From the NCBI GenBank assembly GCA_964478075.1, contig CAYZGO010000003.1, positions 1-64,000 on the forward strand: a DNA stretch of 64,000 nt. The letters run 5' to 3'. Shown piece by piece: positions 16,111 to 23,656 of the stretch. The notes under the pieces were generated by a model. It was not told the origin of the DNA. It saw only the letters and a program-made list of their open reading frames with translations, and made no database searches. Position 1 is the stretch's first letter. Every line of letters begins with the position of its first letter. This stretch comes from DAOUEX01 sp034430235. GTDB taxonomy: Bacteria; Chloroflexota; Anaerolineae; UBA2200. The position numbers were made by a program, and so were the translations under genes.

Positions 16111-18735
16111 TTACACCCCCTTGAGTATGACCGGCATGTAGATCGTATGAATCGCTGTAGTCGGAGTAGCTGTATTAGTCGGACTTGGCGTCTGCGTGGC
16201 CGTTGCCGTAGGGCTGCCCGTCGGCGTGGGCGTGGCATCCAGCAGCCGAACCACGAGTTCAAGCTTGGGACGCTTTCTATGATGCGCATACGGTGGGTCC
16301 TCCGTTTGGTCCGAACTGACGAAGGCCCAGTAGCCAGATCGGGCGGCTTCTCCTTCCAATAGAACGCCGTGGTTCGTCCCGGAATCCGCCACCCATTGCC
16401 TTGCCAGGTCGGTGACGTCCCAGATGTACGTTGTCTTGTCAGCCACAACTGTCACGCTAGATGCAGGCGTCATGTCCCGGTCGCCAGGGCCAGCGCACCC
16501 TTCTAACTCCCAACGTGTCGTCTGCGTGGCGCTGATCCAGTTCGCCGCGTCCACATCCCAGGAGCGCTTGACACCATAGCAGTTGACCATCATGTCGTCA
16601 ACACCCTGATGAAACCAAGGAAACAGACTCAGCGTCGCAGAAACGACTTCCACATTGCTGGGCAGAACGGACACGTCAAACTTGAGCAAAGCCTTCTGAC
16701 TCCCATCGGGCGCGATCCAGAGCCTGTAGGAGTTCGGCCTTGCCTCTCCTGGCGTCAGCGTAGTGTCGCCGTTCTCCGAGTACCCGGTCCAGCCCTTTTG
16801 GAAGAAGATCGTTATCGGCGAAGCAGGAAGGAAGCGCGCGGTGTAATTGGCAAAATTCAGGCCAAAGTCAGTGATCTCACCTTGCCGGTCGAACAGGGAG
16901 CCGTTGAATGTGGTATACTCCACCAGACTGTACCACGCCCAGCGCTGCACCAGGCGATGGCCGTCGGCTGCATAACCTACGTCTGGGTCCGTGGCGTTCA
17001 TCATGAAGTCAAAGGTCTCGTACATGAACTGATTGATCTTCTCGTGAGGGAACGCACCACCCTGCTGAGTTCTTGGAGCCAAGACTCCCATTTCTGTGAT
17101 AATCAGCGGCTTGTCGCGTGCTTCCTCGCGTGTGTCCATCCACTGTCGAAAGTCGCGAATCAGTTGCTTGAACTCCTCGGCGTTGGCCTGGGCTTCTGGT
17201 GAGCGCCACCCACCGCTTCTACACCAGAATTCGCGTGGCACGTAGCCCCCACTCAAACAGAGATCACCACAAGTGTTGCCTGGCGGGCAACCGCATTCAC
17301 CTGGGCCCTCCGACAGCAGCAGGATGTGGGTGTTCCACACGTCTACGGGCATCATTTCCCCATACTCTTCCCTATACGCACGAAAGACCGCGTCCAGCCA
17401 GTCCCTGCGTATCTCGGACGGCAGGACCACGCCGCCAATGCCCACCTGCGCAGTGGGATCGTGTTCCTTTATAAAGTGATACAGCTTGTGATACCTCTTG
17501 GCATATTCTCTGGAGTGGCTGCCAAACCGACAAGGATTCTCCGGTTCATTGCCGATGAACCACAAGTGTCCGGGGTTGTCGGCGACCAATTGCGCGACGT
17601 AGGCCCAGTACGTCTCCGGGTCAGGTAACTCATAAGTCTGGATATCCTCCAGAATAACCGTGCAAAAATCAAATCCCAGGTCGCGTTCCCAGGCATACGG
17701 CCCACGGCGTTCCAGCTTGCAAAACCTGGAGTGCAGCCGTGCAACATCAATGCCGGACATCCCGAACGCGACGAAGCCAACACGCTGCTCAGGATAGGGG
17801 TACATGCTATCCGGAACAGGCGTGCGTAGGGGCACGGATGTACTCAGGGTAGTGGGAGTGGGGGAGACTGTAGGCGTTTCCGTCACACCGGGCAGCAAAG
17901 TGGGGGTATTGGTAGGCGTCGCACTGTGGGTCGGAGTGGAGGTTGCCGTAGTCGTAGGTACACCCCCCTCCAGAGTGTACGTGATAACCAGTTTGGGACG
18001 CTGGCTGTTTTGTCGCCAACTCGCGGATCGAAAGTAATAAGTATCCAACCAGGAACCAGGTGCAGCGGCCAAAAGAAGCCCATGGTTGTCCGCCGCGCCA
18101 GTCACCCAATCACGCGCTGCGCCGGTCACATCGAGATCACACCAGCGCGGCGTTCCGTCCAACGTCTGTACGCTGCAAGGTGTTGCGGCGCGATCCATAC
18201 CAGCACCAGTGCAACCGGGCCCATCCCAGGTCTCCCCAACCCGAGGCCTGTGCCAGGTCGCCTCCATCTCTAACCAGGGACGCAGCACCTGGTACGCTTC
18301 AACCGTGACCTGCCGCCCCCCATCATAGGCGTAGAGACCCAGCGTCGCTGAAAGCACTTCCGCTCCTTCTGCCAAGGGCGAGAGATCGAACCTGATCAGG
18401 ATGTGGTAGTTTCCGCGTCGCAATTTCACGACATCGTCAGAGCCATGGTTTTCATCCGGCGCGTCTCCCTTGAGCCAGGTATCCCACGTGCCTTGATAAC
18501 CGTCCAGCCCCTCCTGCAGCGTAATGGTCAGCGGCTGAAGGGGCGCCATAGCTGCTTCAGAGCCAGAATCCGGTGCAGCGGCCTGGCCGCCTGACACGAG
18601 AAAGAATACGGCCCAAGCAAGCAGCACAAAGACAGCTAATGCCAACAGCAGCGTGTGCCGGGCAGCCGTGGCTTCATCTCTGCACAGGTGATGGCCCTCT
18701 GACAGCGGGTAGCCTGCTGTGAAATCGGACTTCAT
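16111..18735 (-). CDS. Secreted DNRLRE - glycosidase-like - DNRLRE protein
   Basis: An 874-residue exported protein. ATG 18735 has AAAGGAG 5 nt upstream. Order of parts: signal or anchor (about 25-50); a DNRLRE beta domain (about 70-255) ending R-P-K-L-V-I-T-Y; a Thr/Pro linker; a TIM-barrel-like domain (about 310-645) with F-I-G-N-E-P-E-N, I-G-G-V-V-L-P-S-E-I-R-R-D-W-L-D, M-P-V-D-V-W-N-T-H and L-I-I-T-E-M-G-V-L; a second DNRLRE domain (about 650-845) ending R-P-K-L-E-L-V-V; a second Thr/Pro linker; and a terminal I-Y-M-P-V-I-L-K-G-V. The barrel keeps both candidate catalytic Glu residues and is paralogous to the next gene. It contains an inserted cysteine-rich loop (C-G-C-P-P-G-N-T-C-G-D-L-C) absent from that paralog. 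Likely acts outside the cell. Confidence 0.8.
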   Translation of the reverse strand: MKSDFTAGYPLSEGHHLCRDEATAARHTLLLALAVFVLLAWAVFFLVSGGQAAAPDSGSEAAMAPLQPLTITLQEGLDGYQGTWDTWLKGDAPDENHGSDDVVKLRRGNYHILIRFDLSPLAEGAEVLSATLGLYAYDGGRQVTVEAYQVLRPWLEMEATWHRPRVGETWDGPGCTGAGMDRAATPCSVQTLDGTPRWCDLDVTGAARDWVTGAADNHGLLLAAAPGSWLDTYYFRSASWRQNSQRPKLVITYTLEGGVPTTTATSTPTHSATPTNTPTLLPGVTETPTVSPTPTTLSTSVPLRTPVPDSMYPYPEQRVGFVAFGMSGIDVARLHSRFCKLERRGPYAWERDLGFDFCTVILEDIQTYELPDPETYWAYVAQLVADNPGHLWFIGNEPENPCRFGSHSREYAKRYHKLYHFIKEHDPTAQVGIGGVVLPSEIRRDWLDAVFRAYREEYGEMMPVDVWNTHILLLSEGPGECGCPPGNTCGDLCLSGGYVPREFWCRSGGWRSPEAQANAEEFKQLIRDFRQWMDTREEARDKPLIITEMGVLAPRTQQGGAFPHEKINQFMYETFDFMMNATDPDVGYAADGHRLVQRWAWYSLVEYTTFNGSLFDRQGEITDFGLNFANYTARFLPASPITIFFQKGWTGYSENGDTTLTPGEARPNSYRLWIAPDGSQKALLKFDVSVLPSNVEVVSATLSLFPWFHQGVDDMMVNCYGVKRSWDVDAANWISATQTTRWELEGCAGPGDRDMTPASSVTVVADKTTYIWDVTDLARQWVADSGTNHGVLLEGEAARSGYWAFVSSDQTEDPPYAHHRKRPKLELVVRLLDATPTPTGSPTATATQTPSPTNTATPTTAIHTIYMPVILKGV

Positions 18736-19850
18736 CGCGCTCCTTTCAAGATAATGGGAAGATACAACGTGTATCGCCTGCGGCATACTACTACGGCATA
18801 GCCCACCTTGGCTGTAATATCCGAACCACCACCGTAGTCGTCTCCATAGGACTCGAACGCCAGCGCCAGATTCTGCCCCGTAAAGTTCTGCATATCCTCA
18901 TAGGCCGGCACATAGTCACCGAAGGCCCACGTGCCACCGGGGCCTTCCGTCTCCAGCACGCGGTAGGCATCCTGAGAGACATACTGCGCATCGTTGTGCA
19001 CATCCGCCTCGTGAGGATATGGATGTGGCACAGGTGACCGCCCTATCGTCACCTGTCCTGCCTCAAAAGCGTCACGGAAGGGGTCGCTGATGGCCACAAA
19101 ACGATTGACCGGCTCTGCACCAGCCACCGCAACGTAGTGTCCGCCCAGGTAGACCCACCTGTCTCCTTGCCACTCCCAGAAGCCCAGGAGGAGGACTACA
19201 ACGTCCCCGCCTTGCACCCAGGTAAGCAACTGCTCAAATGATGGCAGCGCAGTCATAGTGACGTCGTAGCTCTCTTGGAGGTCCTTGTCAGCAAGGTAGG
19301 TGCGCAGTGCAGAAGCTAGGTCGGACACATCCGTGCCGAGGTGTTCACTGCCAGTGCGTACGCCATTAGTGTCCAGGCAACTGGCCAGCTCATTCACCAG
19401 AGGAATGACATTCTGGGCATCGTGGTCATCCCAGGTTCCGAAGGAAGTCAGCAAGGAATGCCCATCGCTGACCTCAGGTGGAGCAGTGCTGCCAGGTTCA
19501 GAGGCAGAGTCCAACCACCACAAAACGTCAGCGACGGCAAGTGGGCCGCAGTGCGTCCAGGCCACAGGCCATGCGGGATCGTGCCAGTCACTCTGCTTCT
19601 GATCGAAATCTGGCATGCCACTGGGGGCGTAATCCACCGGGTTGCCTCCAGCCTGAGCGACCCAGATCCAATCAGGGAAGGGAGTGGGGGTTACAGTTGG
19701 GATAGTCTGGCGCAGCGGGCTCTGCTTGGGTGTGGCCCAGACAACGGACCCAGCAGGGAGTACCCAGAGAACAGCTAGGCCTAGCATAAGCAGGGCTAGA
19801 AAGGTCACCCGCCACCAGTGAATGGACGTCAGTTTTGTGCTGGGGGTCAC
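18732..19850 (-). CDS. Secreted C39/papain-like protein with LPIILK tail
   Basis: A 372-residue exported protein. GTG 19850 has AGGAGG 5 nt upstream. After the signal segment (about 14-38) and a short linker, residues about 85-330 form a cysteine-peptidase-like domain. T-H-C-G-P-L-A-V-A-D-V-L-W-W-L places a Cys at the head of a helix, G-G-H-Y-V-A-V-A-G-A gives the His, and A-I-S-D-P-F-R-D the Asp, in the order of the C39/papain fold. No propeptide or transporter domain is present, so it is not a bacteriocin processor. The protein ends Y-T-L-Y-L-P-I-I-L-K-G-A-R. Its stop overlaps the ATG of the DNRLRE-glycosidase gene (18732-18735), so the two are translationally coupled. Protease activity is an inference from the triad only. 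Confidence 0.72.
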   Translation of the reverse strand: MTPSTKLTSIHWWRVTFLALLMLGLAVLWVLPAGSVVWATPKQSPLRQTIPTVTPTPFPDWIWVAQAGGNPVDYAPSGMPDFDQKQSDWHDPAWPVAWTHCGPLAVADVLWWLDSASEPGSTAPPEVSDGHSLLTSFGTWDDHDAQNVIPLVNELASCLDTNGVRTGSEHLGTDVSDLASALRTYLADKDLQESYDVTMTALPSFEQLLTWVQGGDVVVLLLGFWEWQGDRWVYLGGHYVAVAGAEPVNRFVAISDPFRDAFEAGQVTIGRSPVPHPYPHEADVHNDAQYVSQDAYRVLETEGPGGTWAFGDYVPAYEDMQNFTGQNLALAFESYGDDYGGGSDITAKVGYAVVVCRRRYTLYLPIILKGAR

Positions 19851-19916
19851 CAACTCCTCCTCGAAGTGTCTGCTGAAGCCATGCTCCGGATATTATACTG
19901 TGAGCGCACCAGCACG

Positions 19917-21338
19917 TCAATAAGCCCCCTGACCTCTCAGCACCACTCGTATGGTCCTCCATAGAATCTTCAGATCCAACCAAAGGGAATAATTCTGCAA
20001 GTAATACAGGTCATAGTCTCCCTTGGAGTGCCTCTCTGGATCAGCACGGTCGCTGATCTGCCACCACCCGGTGAGGCCAGGGGGCACACACAAGCGCTTC
20101 ATTTGACCTGGGCCGTACAGCTTTATCAGGGCCGGTAGCTCTGGGCGTGGCCCTACCAGGCTCATCTCTCCTTTGACAACGTTGAAAAGCTGGGGCAATT
20201 CATCCAGGCTCCACCGCCGCAAGTAACGACCAAACCGTGTCACACGAGGGTCATCAAGGCACTTTCGAAAGAGCGCTTTGCCGTCCTTGGTATATGTGAT
20301 CAGCTTCTGCTCCTCCTTTTGAGCGCCAGGGATCATGGTCCGTAACTTGTACATCCAGAACAGCTTCCCATTCTCCCCGACCCGCTGTCCTCTGAAAATG
20401 ATGGGCCCTGTTGAATCAAGACGAATCAGAATTGCGCAGACCAGCAGCAAAGGGGAGCACAGAACCAGGCTCAGGCTACCAACCGCCAAGTCCAAGAAGC
20501 GCTTGGCCAACCGCTGGTATTCATCCAATACAGGCCCCTTGAGCCCAATAAGGGGAATGTTATTCACCTCGGTCACAGTAGCCCGAAAGAATGCCATGTC
20601 AATGAGATCCGGCACCACCTTCACGCTGATAGGCTTCTCTTCCAGGCTGGCCAACAAATCGGCTACCGTCTGCCGATTCTCCCCAGGGTTGGCGAAGATC
20701 ACTTCATGCACGTCCTGCTGTGAGATAATCTGTTCCATCTCTTCAATGGGCCCCAGAACAGGGAGACCTGCGATCTCCTCAGTGCCCAGCTTGCTAGGGC
20801 TATTGTCCACATAACCCACCATGTGCAGGTCAGCCCAGGGAAGTGACATCAGCGCTTGCGCCATCTCCTGCCCCGGCTTGCCTGCACCAACGATCAGAAC
20901 GTTGTACGCCAAATGGCCTCCGAGCGCAGTCTCTTTCAACAACATGCGCCCTATCTGGCGCAGCGCAATTACAGTGACCAGGTCGAGGACGTAAAAGTAG
21001 AAGAACAACAAGCGCGAGAGACCCCGGAAAGAGATATACAGCGCCCCAGTCAGGCATAGGGTGGAGAAGGTGATGCCCAGGCCCACAACCCATATTTCAC
21101 CCGCCAACCGCCCTGTGCGTTGGGGCGAGTAGACGGAGAGAGCAAAAAAGACAACAGACCAGATAAGCACGACCATCAAATAGACAACCGGACTTGGGGA
21201 AACTCCTTCCACAGTCACTTCAAGACCGAACGGCAAGACAAGACGAAGGGTACAGGCAAGAGACAGTGACAGCATAGTTGCTACTAGATCGCCCACGTAG
21301 AGAGTCAGGATACGGCGGGGTGTCGTTCTATGCAGCAT
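19917..21338 (-). CDS. Polyprenyl-phosphate glycosylphosphotransferase (WbaP/WcaJ type)
   Basis: A 473-residue membrane enzyme that starts lipid-linked glycan synthesis by moving a hexose-1-phosphate to undecaprenyl phosphate. Four N-terminal spans are followed by a Rossmann-like domain (N-V-L-I-V-G-A-G-K-P-G-Q-E-M-A). A re-entrant membrane helix (about 285-310) then precedes the bacterial sugar-transferase domain with F-W-M-Y-K-L-R-T-M, S-L-D-E-L-P-Q-L-F-N-V-V-K-G-E-M-S-L-V-G-P-R-P and P-P-G-L-T-G-W-W-Q-I. The Asp-Glu catalytic pair is present. ATG 21338 has AAGGGAG 5 nt upstream and overlaps the ligase gene's stop by 11 nt; ATG 21356 is the alternative. This is the long type, in contrast with the short PglC-like enzyme at 28.6-29.2 kb. 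Confidence 0.9.
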   Translation of the reverse strand: MLHRTTPRRILTLYVGDLVATMLSLSLACTLRLVLPFGLEVTVEGVSPSPVVYLMVVLIWSVVFFALSVYSPQRTGRLAGEIWVVGLGITFSTLCLTGALYISFRGLSRLLFFYFYVLDLVTVIALRQIGRMLLKETALGGHLAYNVLIVGAGKPGQEMAQALMSLPWADLHMVGYVDNSPSKLGTEEIAGLPVLGPIEEMEQIISQQDVHEVIFANPGENRQTVADLLASLEEKPISVKVVPDLIDMAFFRATVTEVNNIPLIGLKGPVLDEYQRLAKRFLDLAVGSLSLVLCSPLLLVCAILIRLDSTGPIIFRGQRVGENGKLFWMYKLRTMIPGAQKEEQKLITYTKDGKALFRKCLDDPRVTRFGRYLRRWSLDELPQLFNVVKGEMSLVGPRPELPALIKLYGPGQMKRLCVPPGLTGWWQISDRADPERHSKGDYDLYYLQNYSLWLDLKILWRTIRVVLRGQGAY

Positions 21339-23172
21339 GTTCACTCCCTTGTACATATCCTCCCGCAGGATCACCTGTGATGGAGAATGACCGTCTCGTC
21401 TGATCCCTCTTTGCAGCACAAGACCTGCGGGAGGATGTCCCTAAGGATAAATTGGCCAGCGCCGCCATCAAGCCCAGCATAGCCCAGATGGCCACACCGG
21501 GCTTTGCACCAAGAGTAATGCAGTCCGTGAGCCCATAGACGTGGTAACCTACGATGCCGCACAGCAGCCCCACGCTCAGCGCTCGCAGCCGGCCTGCCGG
21601 AAAATGGCGGTAGGCAGTCCGCCAGGCAGCTCCAAAACCCAGCAGTAAACTCAGGTAGGCTACCAGCCCCGGGATGCCCAAGTCCACTGCCACCTGCAAA
21701 AAGGCATTGTGGGCGTGGGTGAGCTGTAATACTCTTTCCGGCGCAATCGAGAAAAACGGATACAAGGCGTTAGCCACTAAGGAATACGTGTTCAACCCCA
21801 CCCCAGTGTAGGGAAAGTCCTGAATCATCCACAGAGCGCGCTGCCAGATTTCAAACCGCGCGGTGACATTTCGGTCGCTGTATAGCGCCACTATCAAACT
21901 CTGGATTTGCTCTGGCCGCAGGCACAGCGCCACCAGGGCACCAACCAGCAGCGCCACCGTCACAACCAGCCACACCCAGCGCCGCCGGAAACTGGCCAAC
22001 ACGAGCAGAGCCACGATGATGCCCACAAAGGCGCTGCGCGACTGACTCAGGATCAGAGTGCCCACCATGACCAGCAGGGCCAATGCCAACAGGGCCGAAA
22101 GCACCCTGCGTCTTGCCCCACCTGGCATGGTAACGTGATCTGCGGCGCCAGAGGGTTCTTGTGGCAGTTGCAGTGCCGCACCAGCAGTAGAGACGTTGCA
22201 CTGCAACGTCTCTACTGCTGTGCGCGAACTCGATACATCCATAACCAAGTGTACCGCTCCGGTACCCTGGGACCTAGGGAAGCCCAGGAACAGCAAACTG
22301 GCTACAAAGGGAATGAACAAACACAACGCCGCCCCCACTTCATTGGGATTGAAGCGGCCATGCATCGACGCGGGCGCTCTGCTAACGAGAGGCGACAGGT
22401 ACTGCTGCACCTGCGGTGAGGCCCAGTTGGTGCCCAGCAGGGCCAGCGCCGACACCCCCAGCCCAGCCAGCGCCAGTCCCGCAGCCACGATCCAGGCCTC
22501 CCTCTCACCACGTACGCCGTTCACAATCCCGTAGAACACGGCCACGCCCAGGATGATTCCATACAACTTGGGCATGCTGCGCTGCACATCCACCGAGGCC
22601 CACAGGCTGACCGGAAGCATCACCAGCAGGATCAGGATCGGCCAATCCATGGGCGTGCGAGCGGTGAAGTGCCCTTGGGTGAGCCTGCGCGCCAGCCAGG
22701 GCAGCGCAAGCAAAGCCACAAGCGCTGGCGTGAAGCGGTTGGGAAACATCAAAAAGGGCGTTGCCGCCAACAGAAGCCAGGGTTCCATGCTTGTAACCCA
22801 ACCCGCTGCCTTCTTCAAAAGCGCAAATGAAACACCCCTTTTGCGCCGCGGATGCACAGCGGGCCGAAGCACGGCAGTTACGGCTACGCCTCGCCGCGTC
22901 CGCAGAGCCATCAGCACCTGCGCAATGAAACAGAGCACAAAAACAGCCCATAGAACGCGCTCCAACGCCGGGCGTGCGCTGAAAAAAAGCCCGGCACTGA
23001 ACAATGTCAATCCCAGATTAAGCCAGGCTTGAACGCTTGGTGTGGCAATGGTCGCACGCAGCCGAGTTCCCCTGCTTGCGGCCAACCAGCTCGCCCAGTT
23101 AAGGCTAGCTAAAATGGTCGCCAGCCCGATAATCCACAGACTGTTCTTGGCGATCCCAACCCAGTCAATCAA
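21328..23172 (-). CDS. O-antigen ligase/polymerase family protein (Wzy_C)
   Basis: A 614-residue polytopic membrane protein with about 12-14 spans. The large periplasmic-type loop before the end of the protein carries the Wzy_C marks Y-T-G-V-G-L-N-T-Y and L-T-H-A-H-N-A-F-L-Q-V-A-V-D-L-G-I-P-G. It would polymerise or ligate lipid-linked glycans. The start is TTG 23172 with AGGAG 6 nt upstream. An unusual low-hydrophobicity insert around residues 300-345 coincides with a perfect 39-nt palindrome (22182-22220). The next gene, a phosphoglycosyl transferase, overlaps its 3' end. Confidence 0.85.
   Translation of the reverse strand: MIDWVGIAKNSLWIIGLATILASLNWASWLAASRGTRLRATIATPSVQAWLNLGLTLFSAGLFFSARPALERVLWAVFVLCFIAQVLMALRTRRGVAVTAVLRPAVHPRRKRGVSFALLKKAAGWVTSMEPWLLLAATPFLMFPNRFTPALVALLALPWLARRLTQGHFTARTPMDWPILILLVMLPVSLWASVDVQRSMPKLYGIILGVAVFYGIVNGVRGEREAWIVAAGLALAGLGVSALALLGTNWASPQVQQYLSPLVSRAPASMHGRFNPNEVGAALCLFIPFVASLLFLGFPRSQGTGAVHLVMDVSSSRTAVETLQCNVSTAGAALQLPQEPSGAADHVTMPGGARRRVLSALLALALLVMVGTLILSQSRSAFVGIIVALLVLASFRRRWVWLVVTVALLVGALVALCLRPEQIQSLIVALYSDRNVTARFEIWQRALWMIQDFPYTGVGLNTYSLVANALYPFFSIAPERVLQLTHAHNAFLQVAVDLGIPGLVAYLSLLLGFGAAWRTAYRHFPAGRLRALSVGLLCGIVGYHVYGLTDCITLGAKPGVAIWAMLGLMAALANLSLGTSSRRSCAAKRDQTRRSFSITGDPAGGYVQGSEHAA
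22182..22220. repeat. Perfect 39-nt palindrome inside a coding region
   Basis: Arms 22182-22200 and 22202-22220 (19 bp each, one-base loop) contain GTAGAGACGTTGCA and its complement. The core resembles palindromic repeats that are widespread in cyanobacteria and Chloroflexota. It is translated in frame within the O-antigen ligase-like gene. Confidence 0.9.
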
Positions 23173-23656
23173 CGCTCACTCCTGCCGTCGCTTCAGCCAC
23201 CGTATCCTCATCAGTTTCTCGGTGCTTCCTTAGACCCTGAAGCATTCACCTGCGTTGTTTACGAAGCACGACCCGGAATGCAGGGCTGTTGCAAAGTCCA
23301 GTTGAGCCCATCACGTTCAGCGGCAGTTGCCGTTTACGCCTTCCGTTTACCTTGTCTCCCGTTTACCTTGTCGCTACGCGCCAAGGCGTAGACGGCGCCT
23401 CTGGCGTAAAGACCAGAGGTACGCGCCAAGGCGTAGACGGCGCCTCTGGCGTAAAGACAAAGGCACTGCCGCGGCTCCTCGTGATGCCACGGCCGTGGTG
23501 CCAAGGCGTGCAGAGACGGCCCCGCAGTGCAACTGCGGGAGAACTGTGAAGAGTCATGCACTTTGGAGCAGATCGCTGGGCATGCCCCTTCCGCTTTGCT
23601 TCAGGGATGCTACGCGAGGAGCCCAGCCCGCTGTTTTGGGATAGGCTCTTAACCGC
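23173..23656. repeat. Repeat-rich intergenic region
   Basis: No gene seen. Two 39-nt direct copies (23375-23413 and 23420-23458, period 45) begin TACGCGCCAAGGCGTAGACG and end GGCGTAAAGAC. Around them are a duplicated GTTTACCTTGTC, the palindrome CCACGGCCGTGG and a CCGCAGT-GCA-ACTGCGG hairpin near 23523. The 19 nt at 23448-23466 recur inverted at 25735-25753, on the other side of the capD-like gene. Copy B of the dispersed repeat (23604-23651) lies at the right end. Confidence 0.75.
23604..23651 (+). repeat. Dispersed intergenic repeat, copy B
   Basis: GGGATGCTACGCGAGGAGCC and the following GCTG...GATAGGCTCTTA match copy A (14682-14728, opposite strand) closely and copy C (38276-38320) over the first half. 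Confidence 0.65.

Noticed and set aside
18732..19850. Bacteriocin-processing C39 peptidase
   Set aside because: There is no ABC transporter fusion and no bacteriocin-like precursor nearby; only the fold-type motifs match.
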